Assembly: GCA_020859645.1 (NCBI GenBank)
Contig: JAJBVU010000328.1
Coordinates: 1-5,333 of the forward strand
Origin: Eubacterium sp.
Lineage (GTDB): Bacteria > Bacillota > Clostridia > Lachnospirales > CAG-274
Direction of reading: 5' to 3'
DNA length: 5,333 bases
Shown: positions 1 through 5,268 of the stretch, in pieces
Numbering within the stretch: the stretch's first letter is position 1
How the letters are laid out: the number at the start of each line of letters is the position of its first letter
The notes under the pieces: generated by a model
Told to the model about the DNA's origin: nothing
Databases searched by the model: none
The model's input: the letters and a program-made list of their open reading frames with translations, nothing else
Made by a program: the position numbers and the translations under genes

Positions 1-37
1 ATATAAAGCCATATTAAACATATAAAGGAGTATATAT

Positions 38-208
38 ATGGCTATTAAGAGTTTATCTGTAAGAATTGATGAAGTTATGTTAGACAAGCTGCACGTTGTA
101 GCAGATTATGAAGGACGTTCGGCTAACAGTCAAATATTGATTTTAGTTCGTGACTGTATTGAAAAATATGAAGAGAAGCACGGCAAAATTCAAATAGACC
201 GCAATTAA
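38..208 (+). CDS. Small ribbon-helix-helix (Arc/CopG-like) DNA-binding protein
   Basis: A 56-residue open frame from ATG to TAA, preceded by AAGGAG at 25-30 with a 7-base gap to the start. The protein fits the ribbon-helix-helix fold: a short N-terminal strand (KSLSVRID, residues 4-11) with alternating residues that would contact DNA as a dimer, a first helix at about 12-26, a turn rich in G, R, S and N (26-31), and a second helix at about 31-48 ending in a charged tail. In this family (Arc, Mnt, CopG) such proteins are dimeric repressors, found both as stand-alone chromosomal regulators and as antitoxins. No toxin frame follows; the next gene is a GntR regulator 147 bases away with its own promoter, so the two need not be linked. 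The target is unknown. The gene upstream is outside the window, so an operon with it cannot be excluded. Confidence 0.85.
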   Translation: MAIKSLSVRIDEVMLDKLHVVADYEGRSANSQILILVRDCIEKYEEKHGKIQIDRN

Positions 209-238
209 CAGACACTATTTTAGGTATGTATAGAACAA

Positions 239-288
239 ACCCTGCTTTTAAATTTCTTATGTATTGACTTAGGCACAAAAAACAGGGT
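239..288. repeat. Interrupted inverted repeat around the gntR-type gene promoter
   Basis: The left arm ACCCTGCTTTT (239-249) and the right arm AAAAACAGGGT (278-288) are inverted copies with one mismatch in 11, separated by 28 bases. The -35 box lies in the interval and the right arm ends on the first base of the -10 box. There is no T-run after it, so it does not look like a terminator for the small upstream gene. It may be an operator pair or may be chance. Confidence 0.4.
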
Positions 289-293
289 ATAAT
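264..293 (+). promoter_or_regulatory. Sigma-A-type promoter for the GntR regulator
   Basis: TTGACT (264-269) and TATAAT (288-293) are separated by 18 bases, a near-consensus housekeeping promoter. Transcription would start near 300, giving a leader of about 55 bases before the GTG start at 356. It gives the regulator its own promoter, separate from the ribbon-helix-helix gene upstream. Confidence 0.8.
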
Positions 294-355
294 AAACAGG
301 TCGGATATATTTACAAGCGGTTTTGCCGTAAGAACGAAATAAGGGAAGTGTTATT

Positions 356-1063
356 GTGAGCGGTATATCTCAAATTAAGAGCAAACTGTTGGTGGAACAG
401 GTTCAGGAAAACATTTACAAATACATAATAGACGAAAATATTGCAGTGGGAGAAAAGCTGCCCAACGAGTTTGAATTGGGCAAAAAGTTTAACGTAGGAA
501 GAAGCACTGTCAGAGAGGCGGTTAAACTGCTTATTTCAAGAGGTGTTTTGGAGATAAGACGGGGTTCGGGAACATATGTTATAAACAGAACTCCGGCGGA
601 AAGCGACCCCTTGGGGCTTTTGGCTTTGGGAGATAAAATGTCTCTTGCAATCGATCTTGCAAACTTAAGAATGATGTTAGAGCCGGGAATGGCTGAAATG
701 GCTGCTTTAAATGCAACAGAAGAGGACATTGAAAAGCTTGAAAGGCTCTGCGACTCTGTTGAAAACAAAATAAGACGGGGCGACGATTATGTAAGCGACG
801 ATATAGCCTTTCATACCTGTATTGCGGAGTGTTCCAAAAACAAGGTTGTGGAGCATTTGGTGCCCATAATCGACACGACGGTTATGATGTTTGTAAACGT
901 AACCCACAAAAAGCTGACGGAGGAAACTATCCTTACTCACAGGGCTGTTTTAAACGCCATAAAAGACAAAGACGTTATAGGGGCAAGGTCGGCAATGACT
1001 ATGCATATGACCTACAACAGAACTATGATTTTAAATATGATTAAAGCCGAAAACAATAAATAA
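356..1063 (+). CDS. GntR-family transcriptional regulator, FCD (FadR) subfamily
   Basis: A 235-residue protein starting at GTG, with AGGGA at 342-346 nine bases upstream as its ribosome binding site. Residues about 10-77 form the GntR winged helix: GEKLPNEFELGKKF, then the recognition helix region VGRSTVREAVKLL (47-59) and the wing RRGSGTYV (68-75). Residues about 97-220 form the all-helical FCD ligand domain. The usual metal-binding set is complete: D149, H153 (in DIAFH), H195 and H217, with spacing like that of known metal-binding FCD proteins. R105, in LRMMLEP, matches the conserved arginine often near the effector. Members are usually repressors released by a sugar acid or other carboxylate. 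The dehydratase and permease immediately downstream make them the likely targets, through the AAGACRTC elements at 1111-1302. The ligand is inferred, not shown; gluconate or a related aldonate or its dehydration product is most likely. Confidence 0.92.
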   Translation: MSGISQIKSKLLVEQVQENIYKYIIDENIAVGEKLPNEFELGKKFNVGRSTVREAVKLLISRGVLEIRRGSGTYVINRTPAESDPLGLLALGDKMSLAIDLANLRMMLEPGMAEMAALNATEEDIEKLERLCDSVENKIRRGDDYVSDDIAFHTCIAECSKNKVVEHLVPIIDTTVMMFVNVTHKKLTEETILTHRAVLNAIKDKDVIGARSAMTMHMTYNRTMILNMIKAENNK

Positions 1064-1074
1064 AGAAACCTTGT

Positions 1075-1105
1075 GAACCGCAGATTAAAAAGCGGTTCTT
1101 TTTTT
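1075..1105 (+). terminator. Intrinsic terminator after the GntR regulator
   Basis: GAACCGC (1075-1081) pairs perfectly with GCGGTTC (1092-1098) across a 10-base A-rich loop and is followed directly by seven Ts (1099-1105). It lies 12 bases after the regulator's stop codon, so the dehydratase needs its own promoter. Confidence 0.92.
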
Positions 1106-1110
1106 AGTTA

Positions 1111-1153
1111 AAGACATCAGATGTATTTTTGTCAATTTTAAGACGTCTGATGT
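1111..1153. promoter_or_regulatory. Two dyad operator-like sites, probable GntR-regulator binding region
   Basis: ACATCAGATGT (1114-1124) is a perfect dyad of 5+1+5 bases. ACGTCTGATGT (1143-1153) is the same dyad in the other orientation with one change. Their centres lie 29 bases apart, and both are preceded by AAG (AAGACATC at 1111, AAGACGTC at 1140). Small dyads of this kind in front of the controlled gene are typical of GntR-family operators. The partner is inferred from gene context only; the sequence does not match operators I can name. Confidence 0.6.
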
Positions 1154-1156
1154 TAT
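1129..1156 (+). promoter_or_regulatory. Candidate upstream promoter between the two dyads
   Basis: TTGTCA (1129-1134, five of six matches to consensus) and TGTTAT (1151-1156, four of six) are 16 bases apart. The first dyad lies just upstream of the -35 box and the second covers the start of the -10 box, so a bound repressor would block it. It would give a leader of about 170 bases. This is weaker than the promoter at 1256-1283 and may not be used. Confidence 0.35.
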
Positions 1157-1209
1157 TTGAAAAGTTAAAAAAGGCTTTTTGAAAGATATTTTTGTTCAAT
1201 TTACACAAA

Positions 1210-1269
1210 TGCAAAGGTTTTTATAAGGCAAAAAGTAGAAAGTTGCCTTTACGTCTTGCAAAGGTTTTT
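1210..1269 (+). repeat. 13-base direct repeat flanking a small hairpin in the dehydratase leader
   Basis: TGCAAAGGTTTTT occurs at 1210-1222 and again at 1257-1269, offset by 47 bases, and both copies run on into a near-identical AAGG. Between them AAGGCAA (1225-1231) and TTGCCTT (1243-1249) form a perfect 7-base inverted repeat with an 11-base loop. No T-run follows the stem, so it is not a standard terminator. The second copy overlaps the candidate -35 box TTGCAA. No known riboswitch is recognised. Confidence 0.5.
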
Positions 1270-1283
1270 TAAGGAGATATAAT
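1256..1283 (+). promoter_or_regulatory. Probable promoter of the dehydratase-permease operon
   Basis: A perfect TATAAT (1278-1283) has TTGCAA (1256-1261, four of six matches) 16 bases upstream. The predicted start is near 1290, leaving a leader of about 45 bases. The weak -35 box fits a regulated promoter. An operator-like dyad at 1291-1302 lies over the predicted start. Confidence 0.6.
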
Positions 1284-1290
1284 AAAAGCA

Positions 1291-1302
1291 TAAGACATCT
1301 TA
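1291..1302. promoter_or_regulatory. Third operator-like element over the predicted transcription start
   Basis: TAAGACATCTTA is a dyad with 5-base arms (TAAGA and TCTTA). It shares AAGACATC with the element at 1111-1118, and AAGACRTC with the one at 1140-1147. Its place at about +1 to +12 of the promoter at 1256-1283 is where a repressor site would be expected. Its symmetry axis differs from that of the two ACRTCNGATGT dyads upstream, so which axis the protein uses is open. Confidence 0.5.
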
Positions 1303-1320
1303 CCAATAAAATTTAAGTTT

Positions 1321-1326
1321 AGGAGG
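1321..1326 (+). promoter_or_regulatory. Ribosome binding site that fixes the dehydratase start
   Basis: AGGAGG ends 8 bases before the ATG at 1335 but only 2 bases before the in-frame TTG at 1329. The ATG is therefore the start, and a start at 1329 would add two false residues. Confidence 0.88.
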
Positions 1327-1334
1327 TTTTGATT

Positions 1335-3056
1335 ATGGAGAGAAACAGTCAGAGAGTAAGAAAGTTAGCTCCCGAAAACGACCCTTTAAAAATCGGTATG
1401 GGCTGGACTTTGGAAGACCTTGAGAAGCCCCAGATTATGGTTGAAAGCACATTCGGCGACAGCCACCCGGGCAGCGCACACCTTAACATTTTCGTTGAGG
1501 AAGCTATGAGGGGCATTAAGGACGCCGGAGGACGGGGAGCAAGGTATTACACAACGGACATCTGCGACGGAATTGCCCAGGGTCACGACGGCATAAACTA
1601 CTCCCTCGTTCACCGTGATATGATCGCAAATATGATTGAAATTCACGGAAATTCAACAGGCTTTGACGGCGGCGTTTTTATAGCAAGCTGCGACAAATCC
1701 GTTCCTGCCTGCCTTATGGGGCTTTCAAGACTTGATATGCCCTCGATCGTGATTACAGGCGGAGTTATGGACGCAGGCCCTGATCTTTTGACACTTGAAC
1801 AGATAGGCGCATATTCGGCAATGTGCCAAAGAGGGGAAATTACAGAGGAAAAGCTGAATTATTATAAGCACAACGCCTGTCCTTCATGCGGAGCCTGTTC
1901 GTTTATGGGAACAGCCTCCACTATGCAGATTATGGCTGAAGCTTTGGGACTTATGCTTCCCGGTTCGGCGCTTATGCCTGCAACCTGTCAGGACTTAAAG
2001 GAGGTGGCTTACAAAGCCGGAAAACAGGTTGTTGCCCTTGCGGAACAAGGTCTGAAGGTCAGCGACATCGTTACAGTTAAATCCTTTGAAAATGCAATTA
2101 TGGTTCACGCAGCTATTTCCGGCTCAACAAATTCACTTCTTCACATTCCTGCAATCGCTCATGAATTGGGCATAGAAATAGACTCCGACACATTCGACAG
2201 AATGCACAGAGGAGCACACTATCTTTTGGACATTCGTCCTGCCGGAAGATGGCCTGCTCAGTTCTTCTACTATGCCGGCGGAGTTCCTGCGGTTATGGAA
2301 GAAATTAAGTCAATGCTTCATCTCGACGTTATGACAGTAACAGGCAAGACCTTAGGCGAAAACTTGGAGGACCTTAAGAAAAACGGCTTCTATGACAAGT
2401 GTGAAGGCTATTTAAAGAAGTGGGGTCTTAAGAGAACAGACGTTATAAGAACATTCGAAGAACCCATAGGCTCAGACGGAACAGTAGCTATTTTAAAGGG
2501 CAACTTAGCCCCCGAAGGCTCGGTTGTTAAGCATTCCGCAGTTCCCAAGGAAATGTTTAAGGCAGTTTTAAAAGCAAGACCTTTTGACTGTGAAGAGGAC
2601 GCTATTGCCGCAATTCTTTCACACGAAATCAAGCCCGGCGACGCTGTTTTCATCAGATATGAAGGTCCTAAAGGCTCGGGAATGCCGGAAATGTTCTACA
2701 CAACAGAAGCAATTTCATCAGACGCTGAGCTCGGAAAAACAATTGCTCTTATTACAGACGGACGTTTCTCCGGCGCATCAAAAGGCCCTGCAATAGGCCA
2801 TGTTTCTCCCGAAGCAGCAGACGGCGGTCCTATAGCACTGGTTGAAGAAGGCGACTTAATAGAAATCGACATTCCTAACAGAATTTTAGCTATCGTAGGT
2901 ATTAAAGGCGAAAGACTTTCGGAAGAAGAGGTTGCCGAGGTTCTTAAACAAAGAAAGGCAGCTTGGAAGCCCAAAGAACCCAAATATAAAAAAGGCGTTC
3001 TGAAAATATATTCCGAACACGCTGTTTCCCCTATGAAGGGCGGATATATGGAATAA
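1335..3056 (+). CDS. IlvD/Edd-family iron-sulfur dehydratase, probably a sugar-acid (aldonate) dehydratase
   Basis: A full-length 573-residue cytoplasmic enzyme of the IlvD/Edd family, which dehydrates a 2,3-dihydroxy acid to a 2-keto-3-deoxy acid using an iron-sulfur cluster and Mg2+. Active-site residues by alignment from memory: D78 (in CDG), C119-D120-K121 (CDK; the lysine is normally carbamylated and binds Mg2+), C188 before SFMGTASTM, E452 (GMPEM) and S479 (TDGRFSG), the serine base. The first cluster cysteine of the [2Fe-2S] enzymes (PCN) is glycine here (HPGSAHL, G46), while C77 precedes DG as in 6-phosphogluconate dehydratase. MGTASTM resembles L-arabinonate-type sugar-acid dehydratases; true IlvD has MFTANSM or MYTANTM. 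Together with the GntP-type permease downstream, the FCD regulator upstream and the absence of other branched-chain amino acid genes, this points to gluconate or a similar aldonate, not dihydroxyisovalerate. The substrate remains inferred. The frame is intact. Confidence 0.9.
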   Translation: MERNSQRVRKLAPENDPLKIGMGWTLEDLEKPQIMVESTFGDSHPGSAHLNIFVEEAMRGIKDAGGRGARYYTTDICDGIAQGHDGINYSLVHRDMIANMIEIHGNSTGFDGGVFIASCDKSVPACLMGLSRLDMPSIVITGGVMDAGPDLLTLEQIGAYSAMCQRGEITEEKLNYYKHNACPSCGACSFMGTASTMQIMAEALGLMLPGSALMPATCQDLKEVAYKAGKQVVALAEQGLKVSDIVTVKSFENAIMVHAAISGSTNSLLHIPAIAHELGIEIDSDTFDRMHRGAHYLLDIRPAGRWPAQFFYYAGGVPAVMEEIKSMLHLDVMTVTGKTLGENLEDLKKNGFYDKCEGYLKKWGLKRTDVIRTFEEPIGSDGTVAILKGNLAPEGSVVKHSAVPKEMFKAVLKARPFDCEEDAIAAILSHEIKPGDAVFIRYEGPKGSGMPEMFYTTEAISSDAELGKTIALITDGRFSGASKGPAIGHVSPEAADGGPIALVEEGDLIEIDIPNRILAIVGIKGERLSEEEVAEVLKQRKAAWKPKEPKYKKGVLKIYSEHAVSPMKGGYME

Positions 3057-3110
3057 TATACATTAACTCAAACACAGTTTTATACGAAAATAATTTAAGG
3101 AGGAATTTTT

Positions 3111-4466
3111 ATGACAGAAACACTCGCCGCCAATCCCACAAGACTTGTGGCAGCCGCTCTCATAGGATTTTTGGTTTTACTGGTACTTATTATAGCCTTT
3201 AAGGTTCAGGCAATGATAGCTATTCTTGTAGGCGCAATCGTTATAGGAATTGCCGCAGGAATGCCCCTTGCGGATATTGTTACAACCGTAAACGAAGGTA
3301 TAGGCTCAACCCTTAAGGGAATAGCTCTTTTGGTAGGCTTAGGCTCTATGTTCGGCGCTATTCTGGAAATTTCAGGCGGTGCTCAAACCATAGCCGTCAC
3401 TCTTGTTAAACGCTTCGGCGACAGAAAAGCCGCTTGGGCTTTGGGCATAACCGGTCTTGTAATTGCTATGCCTGTATTCTTCGACTCAGGTCTTATAATT
3501 CTTATACCCCTTGCTTTCGCTCTTGCTAAGAGAACAAAGCGTTCGTCACTGTTTTATGTAATCCCTCTGCTTGCAGGTCTTGCAGTAGGCCACGCATTCA
3601 TACCTCCCACACCGGGTCCCGTTTTGGTAGCAACTATGCTGGGCGTCGACTTAGGCTGGGTTATAATGGTAGGCGTTGTCTGCGGTATATTCGCAATGAT
3701 AGCAGCAGGTCCCATTTGGGGTTCAATCTGCGGAAATAAATATAACATTCCCGTTCCCAAGCACATTGCGGAACAGGAAGACATAGACGAATCAAAGCTT
3801 CCCAGCTTCGCTTATGTTGTCGGAATCATTCTTATACCCCTTGTACTTATTATTTTAAACTCTGTTTCAAGCGTTATCCCCGCTTTAGAGCCTATAAGAC
3901 CCGTTTTGGCTTTCGTAGGCGAACCCTTCGTAGCCCTTCTTATAGCAACAATAGCCGCTATGCTTCTTTTGGGAATTAAGAGAGGCTATTCCAAGGAAGA
4001 ACTTGAAAAGGTAATGACAAAGTCTCTTGAACCTACAGGAATGATTCTTCTTGTAACTGCCTGCGGCGGTGTTTTAAGATACATTCTTCAAAATTCGGGT
4101 TTAGGCGATGTAATAGGCTCAGCCGTAGCTTCCGCAGCTCTCCCCATTGTAGTTGTAGCCTTTATAGTAGCCGTTTTAGTAAGAATTTCAGTAGGCTCAT
4201 CAACGGTAGCTATGACAATGGCAGCCGGTATCGTTTCAGCTATGCCTGAAGTAGCCGGTCTTTCACCTCTCCACCTTGCCTGCATAACAGCAGCCGTAGC
4301 CGGCGGTGCAACAGTCTGCTCACACTTTAATGACTCCGGCTTCTGGCTTGTTAAATCCTTAGTAGGCATGGATGAAAAAACAACCCTTAAAACCTGGACA
4401 ATTATGGAAACAATCGTAGGCTGCACAGGCTTCATAGTTGCTCTTGTAATATCCTTCTTTGCATAA
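3111..4466 (+). CDS. GntP-family sugar-acid (gluconate-type) permease
   Basis: A 451-residue integral membrane protein with about 12-14 hydrophobic segments, among them roughly 12-30, 33-50, 68-88, 108-138, 145-162, 178-200, 231-250, 264-287, 306-323, 338-360, 386-403 and 430-450. A polar cytoplasmic-type loop lies near 209-230 and another near 289-305. GntP-family signatures are present: HAFIPPTPGPV (161-171), SHFNDSGFWLVK (404-415) and LKTWTIMET (426-434). The family carries out proton-coupled uptake of gluconate and related compounds (idonate, fructuronate, glycerate, D-serine). AAGGAGG at 3097-3103 sits 7 bases before the ATG. The gene starts 54 bases after the dehydratase with no terminator between, so the two are probably cotranscribed, and the transporter likely supplies the dehydratase's substrate. 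Gluconate is the default guess; the exact cargo cannot be read from sequence. Confidence 0.92.
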   Translation: MTETLAANPTRLVAAALIGFLVLLVLIIAFKVQAMIAILVGAIVIGIAAGMPLADIVTTVNEGIGSTLKGIALLVGLGSMFGAILEISGGAQTIAVTLVKRFGDRKAAWALGITGLVIAMPVFFDSGLIILIPLAFALAKRTKRSSLFYVIPLLAGLAVGHAFIPPTPGPVLVATMLGVDLGWVIMVGVVCGIFAMIAAGPIWGSICGNKYNIPVPKHIAEQEDIDESKLPSFAYVVGIILIPLVLIILNSVSSVIPALEPIRPVLAFVGEPFVALLIATIAAMLLLGIKRGYSKEELEKVMTKSLEPTGMILLVTACGGVLRYILQNSGLGDVIGSAVASAALPIVVVAFIVAVLVRISVGSSTVAMTMAAGIVSAMPEVAGLSPLHLACITAAVAGGATVCSHFNDSGFWLVKSLVGMDEKTTLKTWTIMETIVGCTGFIVALVISFFA

Positions 4467-4476
4467 TACATATATA

Positions 4477-4508
4477 GAAGCTAAAGCCTATCCCCGCTTT
4501 GCCGCTTC
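4477..4508 (+). other. Imperfect hairpin downstream of the permease gene
   Basis: GAAGC (4477-4481) pairs with GCTTC (4504-4508) and, inside it, AAAGC (4483-4487) pairs with GCTTT (4496-4500), leaving a small asymmetric internal loop and an 8-base end loop. There is no T-run. It may be a 3' stabilising structure ahead of the true terminator. Confidence 0.4.
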
Positions 4509-4510
4509 CG

Positions 4511-4540
4511 AAAAATCCTCCATTAATCGGGGGATTTTTT
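4511..4540. terminator. Bidirectional intrinsic terminator between convergent genes
   Basis: AAAAATCCTCC (4511-4521) pairs with GGGGGATTTTT (4529-4539) through 11 pairs including one T-G wobble, with a 7-base loop. On the plus strand the stem ends in six Ts (4535-4540); on the minus strand the A-run becomes a T-run. It can therefore stop the dehydratase-permease transcript and also the convergent minus-strand transcript, whose last stop codon lies 32 bases away. Confidence 0.85.
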
Positions 4541-4571
4541 GAGTTTTGATAATAAACCGAAATTTAACCGC

Positions 4572-4853
4572 TTATAATTCTACGCTAGGGTTAATGTATC
4601 TGCCTGTTTTTTCGGTCTTTTTGCCGTATTGAATTGCCTGCTTCGGGCAGCGGTGAATACAGCCCAAACAACAGGCACAGTCATCTTTAGTCCAAACCGG
4701 CTTTCCGTTCTGCAAACTAATCAAATTTTTGGGGCGTATTTCCTGACATAAGCCGCAGCCGATACAGTCTTTTTTAACCCAAAAATGCTTTGTGGCTTTA
4801 CGCTGACTTGGAACAAAAAATTTCTTAATCAGAAATTTCATTGAAGCCGGCAT
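4572..4853 (-). CDS. C-terminal fragment: 2[4Fe-4S] ferredoxin domain of the broken EFR1 gene
   Basis: A 93-residue frame. Residues 6-20 (KFLIKKFFVPSQRKA) match the linker that precedes the ferredoxin part in EFR1 proteins. The first cluster motif, C30-x2-C33-x2-C36-x3-R40-P41, has arginine where the fourth cysteine should be (codon CGC at 4736-4734, one transition from TGC). The second motif is complete: C59, C62, C65 and C69-P70, with an extra C61. The tail IQYGKKTEKTGRYINP is the usual EFR1 ending, so the 3' end of the gene is whole. Neither ATG at 4853 nor ATG at 4841 has a visible ribosome binding site, and the frame overlaps the flavodoxin fragment by 29 bases. An independent ferredoxin is unlikely. 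Confidence 0.65.
   Translation of the reverse strand: MPASMKFLIKKFFVPSQRKATKHFWVKKDCIGCGLCQEIRPKNLISLQNGKPVWTKDDCACCLGCIHRCPKQAIQYGKKTEKTGRYINPSVEL
4818..4838. repeat. Perfect inverted repeat at the break in the EFR1 gene
   Basis: AAATTTCT (4818-4825) and AGAAATTT (4831-4838) are perfect 8-base inverted arms around a 5-base loop. The premature stop codon of the flavodoxin frame (4827-4825) falls on this structure. Short dyads of this kind are known sites of slippage and small deletions, so it may mark where the gene was damaged. Confidence 0.6.
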
Positions 4854-5268
4854 CGTTAAGCATTTTCATCTGCTTGTCCTTTGACATCAGCGGAAACATT
4901 GGAATATAGTTGTCAGGCATTACAACCTTATAGGCAGCACTTAGATTTATTTCCTTTTTGCTCAATAAGCCTTTCATTGTTTTCTCTGCCGTTCCGCAGC
5001 CGTCTCCGCAGGTAAAAACAGCAAACACATAGCAATTATCCGATATATTTTTTATAACAAGGTTTTCTAAAAGTTCTTCAACAGCATATACCATATCGTA
5101 ATCATAGGCAGGGCATACAAAGCCAAGCAGAGAATTAACTTTAACATCTATTTCTGTTGTATGATTCTTCATCATACTATTAATTGAGCATAATTCGCTG
5201 CCCGTTTTCAAAGCTACCTTTTCCGCACAATATTTGCTGTTCCCTGCAGCCGAAAAATATAATATCAT
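4825..5268 (-). CDS. N-terminal fragment: flavodoxin-like domain of the broken EFR1 gene
   Basis: A 147-residue frame that looks like the FMN-binding half of an EFR1 protein. It begins MILYFSAAGNSKY, the first strand and phosphate loop, where the family usually has S-x-T-G-N-S; here the threonine is A8 (codon GCA, one transition from ACA). Further family-like stretches are LGFVCPAYDYD (48-58), YVFAVFTCGDGCGTAE (80-95) and VVMPDNYIPMFP (115-126). It ends at NEISD, where an intact protein would run on into a linker helix. The start is ATG at 5268; AGGAG lies 12 bases upstream, which is long, while GAGAG lies closer. A TAG seven codons upstream in this frame rules out a longer start nearby. If made, this half would bind flavin at best, without its electron-transfer partner domain. 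Confidence 0.65.
   Translation of the reverse strand: MILYFSAAGNSKYCAEKVALKTGSELCSINSMMKNHTTEIDVKVNSLLGFVCPAYDYDMVYAVEELLENLVIKNISDNCYVFAVFTCGDGCGTAEKTMKGLLSKKEINLSAAYKVVMPDNYIPMFPLMSKDKQMKMLNDAGFNEISD

Larger units (their letters stand above)
4572..5268 (-). pseudogene. EFR1-type flavodoxin-ferredoxin gene, broken by a frameshift
   Basis: Two overlapping minus-strand frames, 4825-5268 and 4572-4853, together match one protein of the EFR1 kind: an N-terminal flavodoxin-like domain followed by a 2[4Fe-4S] ferredoxin domain, normally a single chain of roughly 250-280 residues. Here the halves are in different frames (a net +1 shift is needed) and the joined product would be only about 235 residues, so part of the linker seems to be missing. 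The ferredoxin half has no ribosome binding site of its own, and I see no classic slippery heptamer at the junction. Arginine replaces a cluster cysteine and alanine replaces a phosphate-loop threonine. Decay is the simplest reading; a sequencing error could explain the frameshift but not the other changes. Confidence 0.7.

Noticed and set aside
311..331. TTAC...GTAA dyad with inner CGG/CCG in the regulator's leader, considered as an auto-operator or catabolite (cre) site
   Set aside because: The inner pairs do not share the outer symmetry axis, and neither strand fits the cre consensus.
1329..1334. TTG start for the dehydratase two codons before the ATG
   Set aside because: AGGAGG would lie only 2 bases from the TTG; it is correctly spaced (8 bases) for the ATG at 1335.
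2408..2983. Minus-strand open frames of 81 and 95 codons opposite the dehydratase gene
   Set aside because: They are antisense to a strongly conserved enzyme, have no ribosome binding site and encode nothing recognisable.
4088..4471. Minus-strand open frame of 127 codons opposite the permease gene
   Set aside because: It is antisense to conserved GntP-family motifs and its threonine/alanine-rich product is what the reverse of a membrane protein gene gives.
4825..4853. Programmed ribosomal frameshift joining the two EFR1 halves
   Set aside because: No slippery heptamer is in the right phase, the linker appears shortened, and other damaging changes are present; decay explains it more simply.
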